Source of the DNA: Acidobacteriota bacterium | GTDB lineage: Bacteria > Acidobacteriota > Polarisedimenticolia > J045 | NCBI GenBank assembly: GCA_020350085.1 | Contig: CP070706.1 | Span: forward strand, 3,078,727-3,093,649 | Direction: 5' to 3' | DNA: 14,923 nucleotides | In this document: one piece after another, positions 1-6,798 of the stretch | Layout of the letters: every line of letters begins with the position of its first letter | How positions within the stretch are numbered: the stretch's first letter is position 1 | Translations under genes and position numbers: made by a program | Notes under the pieces: generated by a model | Told to the model about the DNA's origin: nothing | What the model saw: the letters and a program-made list of their open reading frames with translations, nothing else | Databases searched by the model: none

Positions 1-1622
1 AGGAGCTTCGCCGGGACCGCGTTTCCCCGCAGCACGGCAGGGACCCAGCGCCTGCGCCGGCCACGCCTTCCCGCCCGCACGATGTGATCTCGTACCGGTC
101 GGTTGAGATGGATCGGCAGCTGCTCGTGCTCGTAGCCCTCGAGCAGAGCCGTGGCGAGTTTGCGCGAGACGACCTCGTCGCGCAGGCGCTCCTTGCGCGA
201 GAACGTCACCTTGGGAGCGGCTTTCCACTCCCGGTACTTGCGATACGGGGCGCTCGAGTTCATCGCGTGCGTCCCGCGCCGGTAGCGCTCGCCGGGAATG
301 TAGACCATGCCACCGCGCAGCGAGCGATGACGCGAGTCGGCGTGCAGGCTGAGAAAGACGATGTTCTCGGGCGAGACACCTTCGTCGCGAGTCAGCGAGC
401 GATAGATCGCGTTGGCGAGATACCAGCGCAGGTTGACCGACACGGTGGTGCTGCGTCCGCCGCGAATCGCGTGCGGCGGATGCGTGGCGATCTGCTCCTT
501 CTTGTTGGCGATGAGCTTGTCGCGATCGAACACGCGACAGCCGTACTCGGGATCCGTGACCGTCAGATGCACCCTGGCACCCGTTTCGCTCTCGAGCAGC
601 CGCGCGACACGACAGGCGGTGTCGTAGACGTAGTCGCTTTCCCAGATGCGGTGATTGCGCGTGCCGAGATCGGCGCCGCCGTGGCCGGGATCGAGAATCA
701 CGTGCACGCCGTCGAGGCTCCGCGGCCGGCGAGGCACGACCACGGACGCGAGCTCGTCGGCCCTCACACGGGCCAGCACGCGCCGCCGATGGTTCTCTGG
801 CAGAAACGGTGTATCGAGAAGATCGAGCGGAATCTTCACGCGAAAACCGACCGGTAAGTCGCGAAGGTCGCTGATCTCGCTGCGCTCGGCGATCTCATCG
901 ACGGCGGCGGTGACGTCCTCGCGCTCGACGAGACCCGTGAACCGGAGCACCACGGCCGAGTAGAGCGCTTCACCTTTCTTCAGCTCGTAGACCGCGAACT
1001 CTCCGCGCTGATCGCGGCCGTAGCGTAGCAGGCCGTTGGCGCCGCTGGTCGGGGGCTCGAACTCCGGGCGCAGCAGCGCGCGTCTCACGCGGATCGCCCG
1101 CCCGCGCGGCAGGTCGGGACCGGTGAGCCCGTTGTCGGCGGCGATCTCGTCCCAGTTCTCCCCCTTTCCCGTGAACCACAGCGCGACTTGCCACAGTCCC
1201 TCGCCGTAGTTCAGATCGGCGCAGCTCTCGGGCCGGTGCTCGTACGTGCCGTCTCGATAGCGATCTTCGGGAAACAGCACTCTCAGTGCGAGGTAGCGGT
1301 ATTCGTCGCGCAGCAGGTCCCAGGGCACCTCGACCTCGCGGCCCAGAATCACCGGAAGGCCCCGATTGGCGGCTTCGAGCGCCGGAGCGTGCCGCTCGTC
1401 ACCGCACAGGCGGCGGGCCAGCGAGAGATACCCCTCGCCCTTCTCCGGGTCGGCCAGCAGCACGATGTCGCGCCCCTCGTGCAGTCTGACGCCGATCCCT
1501 TGATCCACGACGAGCGCCCCGGCGTTTTCGTCGCCGACGGCGTTCTCGCCGCTCGCCGAGCCGCTTGCGAGCAGCATCGCCCACGCCAGCGCGAGCACAC
1601 GCGCGATCCGCCCGCGCGGCAT
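1..1622 (-). CDS. N-acetylmuramoyl-L-alanine amidase (Amidase_3 type) with LysM-like N-terminal regions; C-terminus cut by window edge
   Basis: This is a secreted zinc amidase predicted to cut the bond between N-acetylmuramic acid and L-alanine in peptidoglycan, acting in the periplasm. I translated 540 uninterrupted codons from the ATG at 1622. Residues 1-25 look like a signal peptide (arginines, then VLALAWAMLL, then small residues). Residues about 138-180 and 214-270 resemble LysM or SPOR-like wall-binding modules, although the match is weak. The catalytic domain starts near residue 305 with LDPGHGGADLG. Visible zinc ligands are H314, E328 (in WESDY) and H427 (in LSLHAD). The frame runs off the window at PAKLL, just before the position where the family carries its catalytic Glu (usually in a LVE/vE context). 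The segment between E328 and H427 is longer than in compact family members. The ATG shares one base with the gatA stop (TGATG), so translation is probably coupled. The enzyme class is firm; the wall-binding modules are tentative. Confidence 0.9.
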   Translation of the reverse strand, partial: MPRGRIARVLALAWAMLLASGSASGENAVGDENAGALVVDQGIGVRLHEGRDIVLLADPEKGEGYLSLARRLCGDERHAPALEAANRGLPVILGREVEVPWDLLRDEYRYLALRVLFPEDRYRDGTYEHRPESCADLNYGEGLWQVALWFTGKGENWDEIAADNGLTGPDLPRGRAIRVRRALLRPEFEPPTSGANGLLRYGRDQRGEFAVYELKKGEALYSAVVLRFTGLVEREDVTAAVDEIAERSEISDLRDLPVGFRVKIPLDLLDTPFLPENHRRRVLARVRADELASVVVPRRPRSLDGVHVILDPGHGGADLGTRNHRIWESDYVYDTACRVARLLESETGARVHLTVTDPEYGCRVFDRDKLIANKKEQIATHPPHAIRGGRSTTVSVNLRWYLANAIYRSLTRDEGVSPENIVFLSLHADSRHRSLRGGMVYIPGERYRRGTHAMNSSAPYRKYREWKAAPKVTFSRKERLRDEVVSRKLATALLEGYEHEQLPIHLNRPVRDHIVRAGRRGRRRRWVPAVLRGNAVPAKL

Positions 1623-3076
1623 CACGAGGCCGACTCGTTGCGGAACCCGGCGCGTTCGAGCACGGCCGCGGTCCGCAGCAGCAGAGCTTCGTCGAAGCGG
1701 CGAGCGATCAACTGCACGCCGACCGGCAGCGCTCCAGGCCGCGCCGGCGCTGGAACCGAGATCGCAGGCTGCCCGCCGAGGTTGGCGAGCACCGTGAACA
1801 CGTCGCTGAGGTACATCGCCAGCGGGTCGTCGATTCTCTCTCCGAGCAAGAACGCGGACTGCGGCGCGGTGGGACACAACAGCAGATCGACCTTTTCGAA
1901 CAGCACATCGAGCTCGGACTGCAGCAGCGCTCGCGCACGCTGCGCGCGAGCGAAGTAGGCGTCGTAGTAGCCCGCCGACAGCGCATAGGTGCCGAGCATG
2001 ATACGGCGCTTGACCTCCGCGCCGAAGCCACCGCCGCGCGTCCGCTCGTAGAGCTCTTGCAGAGAGGCAACGCCACCGGCGCGCGCGCCAAAACGCACGC
2101 CGTCGAAGCGCGCGAGATTCGAGGAGGCCTCGGCCGTGGCGATCAGGTAGTAGATCGGAATCGTCTCACGAGCCAGCGGCAGGCTGACATCCTGCACCGC
2201 CGTTCCCGCTTCGCGCAGCGCGTGTACGGCGGACTCGACCGCGAGGCTGACCTCCGGCTCGACGCCGTCCGCCTCGACGAAGTCGCTGAGCGACCCGATG
2301 CGCACACCGTGTGTGCCCTGAGCGAGCTGGCCGCGATAGTCCTCGACCGGTTCTTCAGCACTTGTCGCATCGCGTGCGTCGAACCCGGCGATCACGGCCA
2401 ACATCAGCGCGGCATCCTCGACCGAGCGAGTCAGAGTCCCGATCTGATCGAGTGAAGAGCCGAACGCCACCAGCCCCCAGCGTGAGACGCGTCCGTACGT
2501 CGGCTTGAGCCCGACGATGCCGCAAAAGGCCGCAGGCTGGCGCACCGAGCCGCCGGTATCCGAGCCGAGCGCTGCGGGCACCGCGCCGTGAGCGACCAGT
2601 GCCGCGGAGCCGCCGCTCGAACCTCCCGGAGTGCGCTCAGGATCGAGGGGATGGAGCACGGGTCCGAAGGCGCTGTTCTCGTTCGACGAGCCCATGCCGA
2701 ACTCGTCGCAGTTCGTCTTGGCGATGACCACAGCCCCGGCGCGCTCTAGTTTCGCGACCGCCGTCGCATCGTAAGGCGGACGATACCCGGCGAGCAGCTT
2801 CGATGCACACGTCGTCGGCAGCTCGCGCGTGCAGATGTTGTCCTTGATCGCGACCGGCACGCCCGCGAGTGCGCCGAGCGGCTCGCCTCGCGCACGGCGC
2901 TCGTCGAGTCCGCGCGCGCGTTCCAGTGCCCGCGCGTCGTTCCGGTGAAGCACCGCGTTGAGACCTGCGCTCGCATCGAGCCGCGCGAGCGCCTCGTTGA
3001 CAACCTGTTCAGCGCTGCACTCCGAGCGGGTCACCGCCGTGGCGATTCGCGCGGCCGTCGGCGGCGCCGCGTTCAC
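1622..3076 (-). CDS. gatA: Aspartyl/glutamyl-tRNA(Asn/Gln) amidotransferase subunit A
   Basis: GatA is the glutaminase subunit of the GatCAB complex. It releases ammonia from Gln, which GatB uses to convert misacylated Glu-tRNA(Gln) or Asp-tRNA(Asn) to the correct form in the cytoplasm. I chose the GTG at 3076 because it overlaps the gatC stop as GTGA and gives 484 residues, the normal family length. The frame stays open upstream to 3157, but that would add 27 Arg/Ala-rich residues lying over gatC. The amidase-signature triad is complete: Lys78 (in VAIKDNI), the cis-Ser153 (in GGSSGGSA) and the nucleophile Ser177 (in GSDTGGSVRQP). The surrounding segments TNCDEFGMGSSNENSAFGP and FCGIVGLKPTYGRVSRWG are near-invariant GatA blocks that separate it from other amidase-signature enzymes. 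It lies between gatC and the amidase; gatB is not in this window. Confidence 0.97.
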   Translation of the reverse strand: MNAAPPTAARIATAVTRSECSAEQVVNEALARLDASAGLNAVLHRNDARALERARGLDERRARGEPLGALAGVPVAIKDNICTRELPTTCASKLLAGYRPPYDATAVAKLERAGAVVIAKTNCDEFGMGSSNENSAFGPVLHPLDPERTPGGSSGGSAALVAHGAVPAALGSDTGGSVRQPAAFCGIVGLKPTYGRVSRWGLVAFGSSLDQIGTLTRSVEDAALMLAVIAGFDARDATSAEEPVEDYRGQLAQGTHGVRIGSLSDFVEADGVEPEVSLAVESAVHALREAGTAVQDVSLPLARETIPIYYLIATAEASSNLARFDGVRFGARAGGVASLQELYERTRGGGFGAEVKRRIMLGTYALSAGYYDAYFARAQRARALLQSELDVLFEKVDLLLCPTAPQSAFLLGERIDDPLAMYLSDVFTVLANLGGQPAISVPAPARPGALPVGVQLIARRFDEALLLRTAAVLERAGFRNESAS

Positions 3077-3402
3077 GCGTCGATCACGCGCGGCACGACG
3101 AACTGGCCTGCCGATGACGCAGGTGCTGCGGCCAGCACGCGCTCGCGCTCGAGACACTCCTCGGGCTCGTCGTCACGAAGACGGCCCTCCGCCGGTCCGT
3201 CGGGCACGATGCCGGTCAGGTCGTCCTTCACTTCGGGCAGCGCTTCCGTCGGCTGCAGCTCCAGCTCGCGGAGGCGATCGACGTAAGCGATGACCCGCCC
3301 CAGCTCGAGCGCCATGCGCTCGATTTCCGTCTCTTCGAGCGCGAGCCGAGCCAATCGCGCGGTGCGGCGCACCTCGTCAGCGCTGATGGTCCGCTCTCGC
3401 AT
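3073..3402 (-). CDS. gatC: Aspartyl/glutamyl-tRNA(Asn/Gln) amidotransferase subunit C
   Basis: GatC is the small subunit that wraps around and stabilises the GatA-GatB interface. The 109-residue product starts at the ATG at 3402. It opens with ISADEVRRTARLARLALEE, the typical helical start of the family, followed by a second helix around LGRVIAYVDRLRELE. The stretch ELQPTEALPEVKDDL corresponds to the family's conserved linker that binds GatA, and the acidic tail with LRDDEPEECLERERVLAAAP matches the usual LR-DE-P motif before the C-terminal strand. It is slightly longer than the common length of about 95 residues. The stop overlaps the gatA start by 4 bp (GTGA). A 30-bp gap separates it from the secreted-protein gene upstream, the only break in this otherwise overlapping gene string. 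Confidence 0.95.
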   Translation of the reverse strand: MRERTISADEVRRTARLARLALEETEIERMALELGRVIAYVDRLRELELQPTEALPEVKDDLTGIVPDGPAEGRLRDDEPEECLERERVLAAAPASSAGQFVVPRVIDA

Positions 3403-3408
3403 CGCCGA

Positions 3409-3414
3409 ATTGTA
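3409..3414 (-). promoter_or_regulatory. Possible -10 element in front of gatC
   Basis: In the 30-bp gap upstream of gatC the minus strand reads TACAAT (5 of 6 to TATAAT), only 6 bp before the ATG at 3402. A TCGACA hexamer lies upstream, but the spacing is 13 bp, too short for a normal -35. If used, it would give a leaderless or nearly leaderless gatC transcript. This is a weak call; readthrough from the upstream operon is more likely to be the main source of transcript. Confidence 0.2.
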
Positions 3415-3433
3415 TCGTGTTGTCGTCTGTCGA

Positions 3434-4270
3434 TCAGAAAAACGGCCGTACGCGAAACGTCAGCGACGGGGCGCCGGACAGGGCCGGCAGCGGGAGATCG
3501 ACCGACTGGCCGGGGCCGAGCTGCTCGCGCAGCCCGAGATCGAGTGCACCGAGCTGCGAGTACGGGCTTTGGCCCTCGTGGCGCACGCGGATCTGCAGCT
3601 CGGCCCGCTGATCGACGATCGCATGCGGCAGAATCTCGACGATCAGCCGCCCGGTCGAAGGCTCCTCGACCGGCAAACCGGGAATGCGGCGAAAGACGTA
3701 CTGCACGGGCGAGCCGACCAGGCCCGAGAGCCGATGACGCTCGACAACGCGCGGCGTTCCCGCGTCGTTGAGCACGACTTCGACGAAGATATCGATCGGC
3801 TCGGCGCCCGGCGTGACCTCCACCAGGTGAGGAACCTGCTGCCAGTTGACCACCATGCCGAGCACCAGCCGGCGCATCTCGCCGTCTCCCCACAGCTCGA
3901 TCAGCTGGAGCCGTCCCGCATCGACGATCGCATCGCGCGAGACGTGCGCGATCGGTGCGCTATCGGCGCGCACTTCGCTCTCGAGACGCACTTCGCAGCG
4001 GCTGTCGTCCTCGTCGGGTCGCGCCGTCAGGATCAGACCTACCGCGAGCTGCCCACCGTCCAGAGCTACGCGCTCCGCGACGACGAGGCGCTCTCCCGGA
4101 GCACCGATGAGCGCTTCGTCTTTGATCGTCTTGACCGTGCCGCCGTCGTGAAGCATGAGCCGCACGAGCACCTCGACCGTGGTCTCGTGCACGAGCGTCA
4201 GCGGGCGTTCGGCCGCGAGCGCCGACGAAGCGGCCCCGAGCCACACCAGCGACACGATCCAGCGGATCAT
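3434..4270 (-). CDS. Secreted protein of unknown function, coupled to the ABC permease
   Basis: I do not recognise this family. The product is 278 residues from the ATG at 4270. That start was chosen because it overlaps the permease stop as ATGA and begins a clear signal peptide (MIRWIVSLVWLGAASSALAA) with an AxA-type cleavage site near residue 19 or 20. The open frame upstream of it is an Arg/Ser-rich artefact lying over the permease gene. The mature part is rich in alternating hydrophobic and polar residues with repeated short VEV, LIV and VRL stretches, which suggests a beta-sandwich-like periplasmic protein. It has no further membrane helix, no lipobox Cys and no obvious catalytic motif. 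Tight coupling to an ABC ATPase-permease pair makes a role as a periplasmic partner or folding aid of that transporter plausible, but this is inference from position only. Confidence 0.75.
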   Translation of the reverse strand: MIRWIVSLVWLGAASSALAAERPLTLVHETTVEVLVRLMLHDGGTVKTIKDEALIGAPGERLVVAERVALDGGQLAVGLILTARPDEDDSRCEVRLESEVRADSAPIAHVSRDAIVDAGRLQLIELWGDGEMRRLVLGMVVNWQQVPHLVEVTPGAEPIDIFVEVVLNDAGTPRVVERHRLSGLVGSPVQYVFRRIPGLPVEEPSTGRLIVEILPHAIVDQRAELQIRVRHEGQSPYSQLGALDLGLREQLGPGQSVDLPLPALSGAPSLTFRVRPFF

Positions 4271-5823
4271 GCGAGAAGGGCCTCCGTAAAGCGTGTTCGC
4301 TGCCGGTCGAGACGTCGCGACGCTGCGACCAAGCCGCCGAGAGCCACGAGCGCCGAGAGCAGCAGACTCACGCTCGTCCCGGCCACGATGCTTCCTTCGG
4401 GACGAAGGAGCAAGGGCCCGAGCGCCACCGCCTCCGCGGCGAGCATCAGCAATCGAGACGGACCAGCGGGCCACAGCGTCGGATCCCGCCCCTCGAGTTG
4501 TACCGGTCTAGGCCAGCGAACCGACAGCCACGCGCCGGCGCCCACGGCGCACCAGACGAGAGACGTGCCCGCCGCGCAGAGGACAAGGCTGCTCGAGGCC
4601 GCGCCTCCGAAGAGAAACGGCACGCCGCTGACCGCCAGCACACCGGCCGCGATCGGAGCCGTGACGGCCAGCAACCCGGGCAACAGCAGCCGCATCCCGG
4701 ACACGGGCAGCAACCCGATCCCGGCTCCGGCGCGCCCGCCCAGCCCGAGCACGTTCGCAAACAGCGGATGGGACGAGCTGACCACGACCCAGCAGCCGCC
4801 GAGACCGGCCGCGAGGGCCAGGTCCTCGAGCGCACGCGTTCGGAAAAGCTCTCCGAGGAAGGCGAGCGCCAGGCCGCTGGCCAGTCCGCCCGTCAAGAGC
4901 GCGCACGAGCGGCGGGCGGCCCACACGCGCGTCAGATCCAGCACCCAGCCGCGTCGCGATGAGCTCGAGTGGCTCACGTGCCGCGGTCCGTGTGCCCGCC
5001 GAAGCCGGCATGAGCTTTCCGGCGAGGGCAGGCGCGCGGCGAGAAGCAGCAGCGCCACGCCGGAGGCGATCAGCGCGGACGCCGCGATGAGACCGTACAC
5101 GATGGATGGGCTCGCGAACGCGCCGCGGATCAGCGCTCCGGGGATCGGGAGCAAGAACTCGGCCCGCCCCGCGACGCCCGAGCCCAACTCGGACCCGATG
5201 AGCCCGACCAAAAGCACCACGGCCAGCGCCTGCGCCGCAGCACCGCGCCGGGGCGAGGCCCAAGCCAGCGCCGTCAGTCTCTTCAATACCAGTGCCGCGC
5301 CCACAGACAGAACGAGCACGCCCGCGGCCGCCGGCGCAAGCCGAAGCGCGCCGCCTGCTCCGGCCATTGCCACGGCCCCTGCGAGCAGCCCGATCGCGGT
5401 CGGCCAGACGATGGCGGCACTCGGCTGCACCGTCAGCACCGAGACCGTCTCGGCGGCCAGCCGTGCCGAGGCCGATACTGGCAGAACTCGCAGCGGACGC
5501 CGATCGGCCGCCGCGCGCAGCGGGTCGGAAACGGCCATCGCCAACAGTACCAGTGCCACGCCGCCGTCCGCGAGCATCCCCGCAGCGGTGCCGGCGCGCG
5601 CGGTCTCACCTTCGCGGGTCAGCTCGAAGACGATCGCCGCGCCGACCAACGCGAGAAGCAGTGCTCCGGCCACCAGCAGCGTCCCGGCCACGGCCGCGGG
5701 CAGGCCGCCGGCGAGAACGCCGACAGCTCGACGCTCCGCGGCCCGTGCCCGGCGCCACCGTCCTCGCGCGAGCGCCAGCTCCAGGCCGATGAGGTCAACT
5801 GTCTCGCGGATCAGCCGGCCCAT
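4267..5823 (-). CDS. ABC-2-like transporter permease, about 12 membrane helices
   Basis: This is an integral inner-membrane protein of 518 residues, most likely the membrane domain of the transporter powered by the ATPase encoded just upstream. The ATG at 5823 (MGRLIRETVDLIGLELAL) lies 13 bp inside the end of the ATPase gene; the longer open frame to 6186 is only a shadow of the ATPase. A short amphipathic N-terminus with LARGRWRRARAAERR is followed by a helix at about residues 40-66. I count about six helices in the first half, then a hydrophilic, Ser/Arg-rich central loop around HVSHSSSSRRGW, then about six more in the second half. This two-half layout suggests a fused or internally duplicated six-helix unit. 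Sequence motifs are poor, so the permease role rests on topology and gene order. Transport substrate and direction are unknown. Confidence 0.8.
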   Translation of the reverse strand: MGRLIRETVDLIGLELALARGRWRRARAAERRAVGVLAGGLPAAVAGTLLVAGALLLALVGAAIVFELTREGETARAGTAAGMLADGGVALVLLAMAVSDPLRAAADRRPLRVLPVSASARLAAETVSVLTVQPSAAIVWPTAIGLLAGAVAMAGAGGALRLAPAAAGVLVLSVGAALVLKRLTALAWASPRRGAAAQALAVVLLVGLIGSELGSGVAGRAEFLLPIPGALIRGAFASPSIVYGLIAASALIASGVALLLLAARLPSPESSCRLRRAHGPRHVSHSSSSRRGWVLDLTRVWAARRSCALLTGGLASGLALAFLGELFRTRALEDLALAAGLGGCWVVVSSSHPLFANVLGLGGRAGAGIGLLPVSGMRLLLPGLLAVTAPIAAGVLAVSGVPFLFGGAASSSLVLCAAGTSLVWCAVGAGAWLSVRWPRPVQLEGRDPTLWPAGPSRLLMLAAEAVALGPLLLRPEGSIVAGTSVSLLLSALVALGGLVAASRRLDRQRTRFTEALLA

Positions 5824-6614
5824 GCCGTCGTGTACCAATCGAGCCGCGGTGTGGCGGGCGCAGCGCCGGTGGCCGCCAGCACGGCGCGCTCGAGGCTCCC
5901 GTGCTGCTCGAGCAAAGACGCCAGCGGTCCGCAGGTCGTCACCCGGCCGTTGACGAGGATCGCCGCGTGCGAGGCGATCGTCTCGACGATCGGTAGCAGG
6001 TGCGAGGTCAGAAAGACCGTCACGCCGCGCTGGCGCAGCTCGCCCAGCACGATGCGGATGTTGCGCGAGGCGAGCGGGTCGATCCCCTCGAACGGCTCGT
6101 CGAGAAACAGCACTGCCGGGGCGTGGAGCAGCGCCGCCGCGAGCATCACCTTGCGCTGCGCGCCGCGCGAAAGGGCGCTCGTGCACTGGTCCAGCTCGTC
6201 CTCGAGCGCGAGCAGCGCGGCCAGCTCCTCGATCCGCTTCGCGGCGTCCTGCTCGCCCAATCGGCGCAGCCTCGCGAAGCGGGTCAGGTTCTCGCGCGGG
6301 GTGAGCACGTCGTACACGGTGGGAAAGTCGGGCACGAGTCCGACGCGGTGCCGCAGCGGATCGGGCGATCGGAACGGGTCGAGCCCCAGCACGGAGATCT
6401 CCCCTTCATCGGGCCGCAGCAGTCCGCAGGCGATCCGGACCGTCGTCGATTTGCCGGCACCGTTCGGTCCGAGCAGCGCGAAACAAGCCCCGGCGGGCAC
6501 GTCGAGATCGACCTCGCTGAGCGCTCTGACGGCGCGAAACCGCCGTGACAGCCCGCGGGCGACGATGACGGCCCCCTGGCCCGCGCCGATCGCCTGGGCG
6601 CCCGGATCAGTCAT
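5811..6614 (-). CDS. ABC transporter ATP-binding protein (CcmA/NatA-like subfamily)
   Basis: This is the cytoplasmic ATPase that would energise the adjacent permease. From the ATG at 6614 the protein is 267 residues. It shows Walker A GPNGAGKST (residues 49-57), signature LSRGAQRK (148-155), Walker B LFLDEPFEGIDP (169-180) and the switch His in LTSHLL (H205). The LLRPDEGEISVLG block after Walker A, and PTVYDVLTPRENL, are typical of ABC-2 exporter ATPases. At the Q-loop position I see Asp96 (in LVPDFP) rather than Gln; acidic residues at this point do occur in related export ATPases. The frame is open upstream to 6896 but that part lies in the divergent control region and is not protein-like. 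No strong Shine-Dalgarno precedes the ATG, so the exact start is less certain than the function. It is the first gene of the minus-strand operon. Confidence 0.93.
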   Translation of the reverse strand: MTDPGAQAIGAGQGAVIVARGLSRRFRAVRALSEVDLDVPAGACFALLGPNGAGKSTTVRIACGLLRPDEGEISVLGLDPFRSPDPLRHRVGLVPDFPTVYDVLTPRENLTRFARLRRLGEQDAAKRIEELAALLALEDELDQCTSALSRGAQRKVMLAAALLHAPAVLFLDEPFEGIDPLASRNIRIVLGELRQRGVTVFLTSHLLPIVETIASHAAILVNGRVTTCGPLASLLEQHGSLERAVLAATGAAPATPRLDWYTTAWAG

Positions 6615-6667
6615 CGGCCGGAAACGCCCGAGCTGTCCGGCGCGGGTGGCCCGCAGCGGAAATCGGG

Positions 6668-6720
6668 ACTCTATTAAGTACGGGAGGCACGAAAGTCCTT
6701 TGCGGTGAAATAATAGGTTC
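6668..6720. promoter_or_regulatory. AT-rich divergent promoter island
   Basis: This island is markedly richer in A and T than its surroundings and lies between the divergent ATPase (start 6614) and outer-membrane-protein (start 6799) genes. On the plus strand TGaAATAAT (6706-6714) fits an extended -10 element, which would start transcription near 6721 and leave a leader of about 78 nt. On the minus strand TATTAT (6715-6710) overlaps it and could serve the ABC operon, with a leader of about 90 nt. Neither has a convincing -35 hexamer. An imperfect dyad, CACgAAAGtcCTTTgcgGTG (6688-6707), sits immediately upstream of the plus-strand element and could be an operator. The overlap of the two -10 candidates suggests that the two operons may compete for polymerase. 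This is based on sequence inspection only. Confidence 0.4.
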
Positions 6721-6746
6721 CGGTGCCACCGCGTGCGGCCGGGCCA

Positions 6747-6771
6747 GGGCAGGCCTCGCGAGGCCATGCCC
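6747..6771. repeat. GC-rich inverted repeat built on a perfect 14-bp palindrome
   Basis: GGCCTCGCGAGGCC at 6752-6765 is a perfect palindrome. Its arms extend to GGGCA (6747-6751) and TGCCC (6767-6771) with a single unpaired A at 6766. It lies 27 bp before the ATG at 6799 and inside the predicted transcript leader. It could be a dimeric operator or an RNA hairpin near the ribosome-binding site. In DNA this GC-rich, 14-bp palindromes arise by chance now and then, so position and extended arms are the main argument. Confidence 0.45.
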
Positions 6772-6787
6772 AGCCAGCCGGCCCACC

Positions 6788-6793
6788 GAGGAG
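6788..6793 (+). promoter_or_regulatory. Ribosome-binding site GAGGAG fixing the outer-membrane-protein start
   Basis: GAGGAG lies 5 bp before the ATG at 6799. It decides in favour of this start over the in-frame GTG at 6733, which has no Shine-Dalgarno and would put a hydrophilic 22-residue extension in front of the signal peptide. Confidence 0.75.
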
Positions 6794-6798
6794 TGCGG

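Noticed and set aside
575..589. TGGCACCCGTTTCGC with correct -24/-12 spacing on the plus strand
   Set aside because: It lies inside the amidase coding region on the antisense strand, with no plus-strand gene downstream for more than 6 kb; it is most likely a chance match.
84..857. A 257-codon open frame on the plus strand
   Set aside because: It is antisense to the amidase catalytic domain, which carries clear zinc-ligand motifs on the minus strand.
3077..3157. N-terminal extension of GatA by 27 residues
   Set aside because: It would overlap gatC extensively, is Arg/Ala-rich and not GatA-like, whereas the GTG at 3076 gives the standard length and a GTGA overlap.
3290..5953. An 887-codon open frame on the plus strand
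   Set aside because: It lies antisense to gatC, the secreted protein and the permease. Its translation is a low-complexity Arg/Ala/Ser/Pro mixture with no domain, as expected from antisense frames in high-GC DNA.
6686..6703. Possible sigma-54 promoter (GGCAC ... TTTGC) on the plus strand
   Set aside because: The GG and GC doublets are separated by 14 bp instead of the required 10, so it cannot be a -24/-12 promoter.
6711..6728. Possible sigma-54 promoter on the minus strand (TGGCAC at 6728-6723)
   Set aside because: The -24 element is perfect, but the -12 position reads TA instead of the near-invariant GC.
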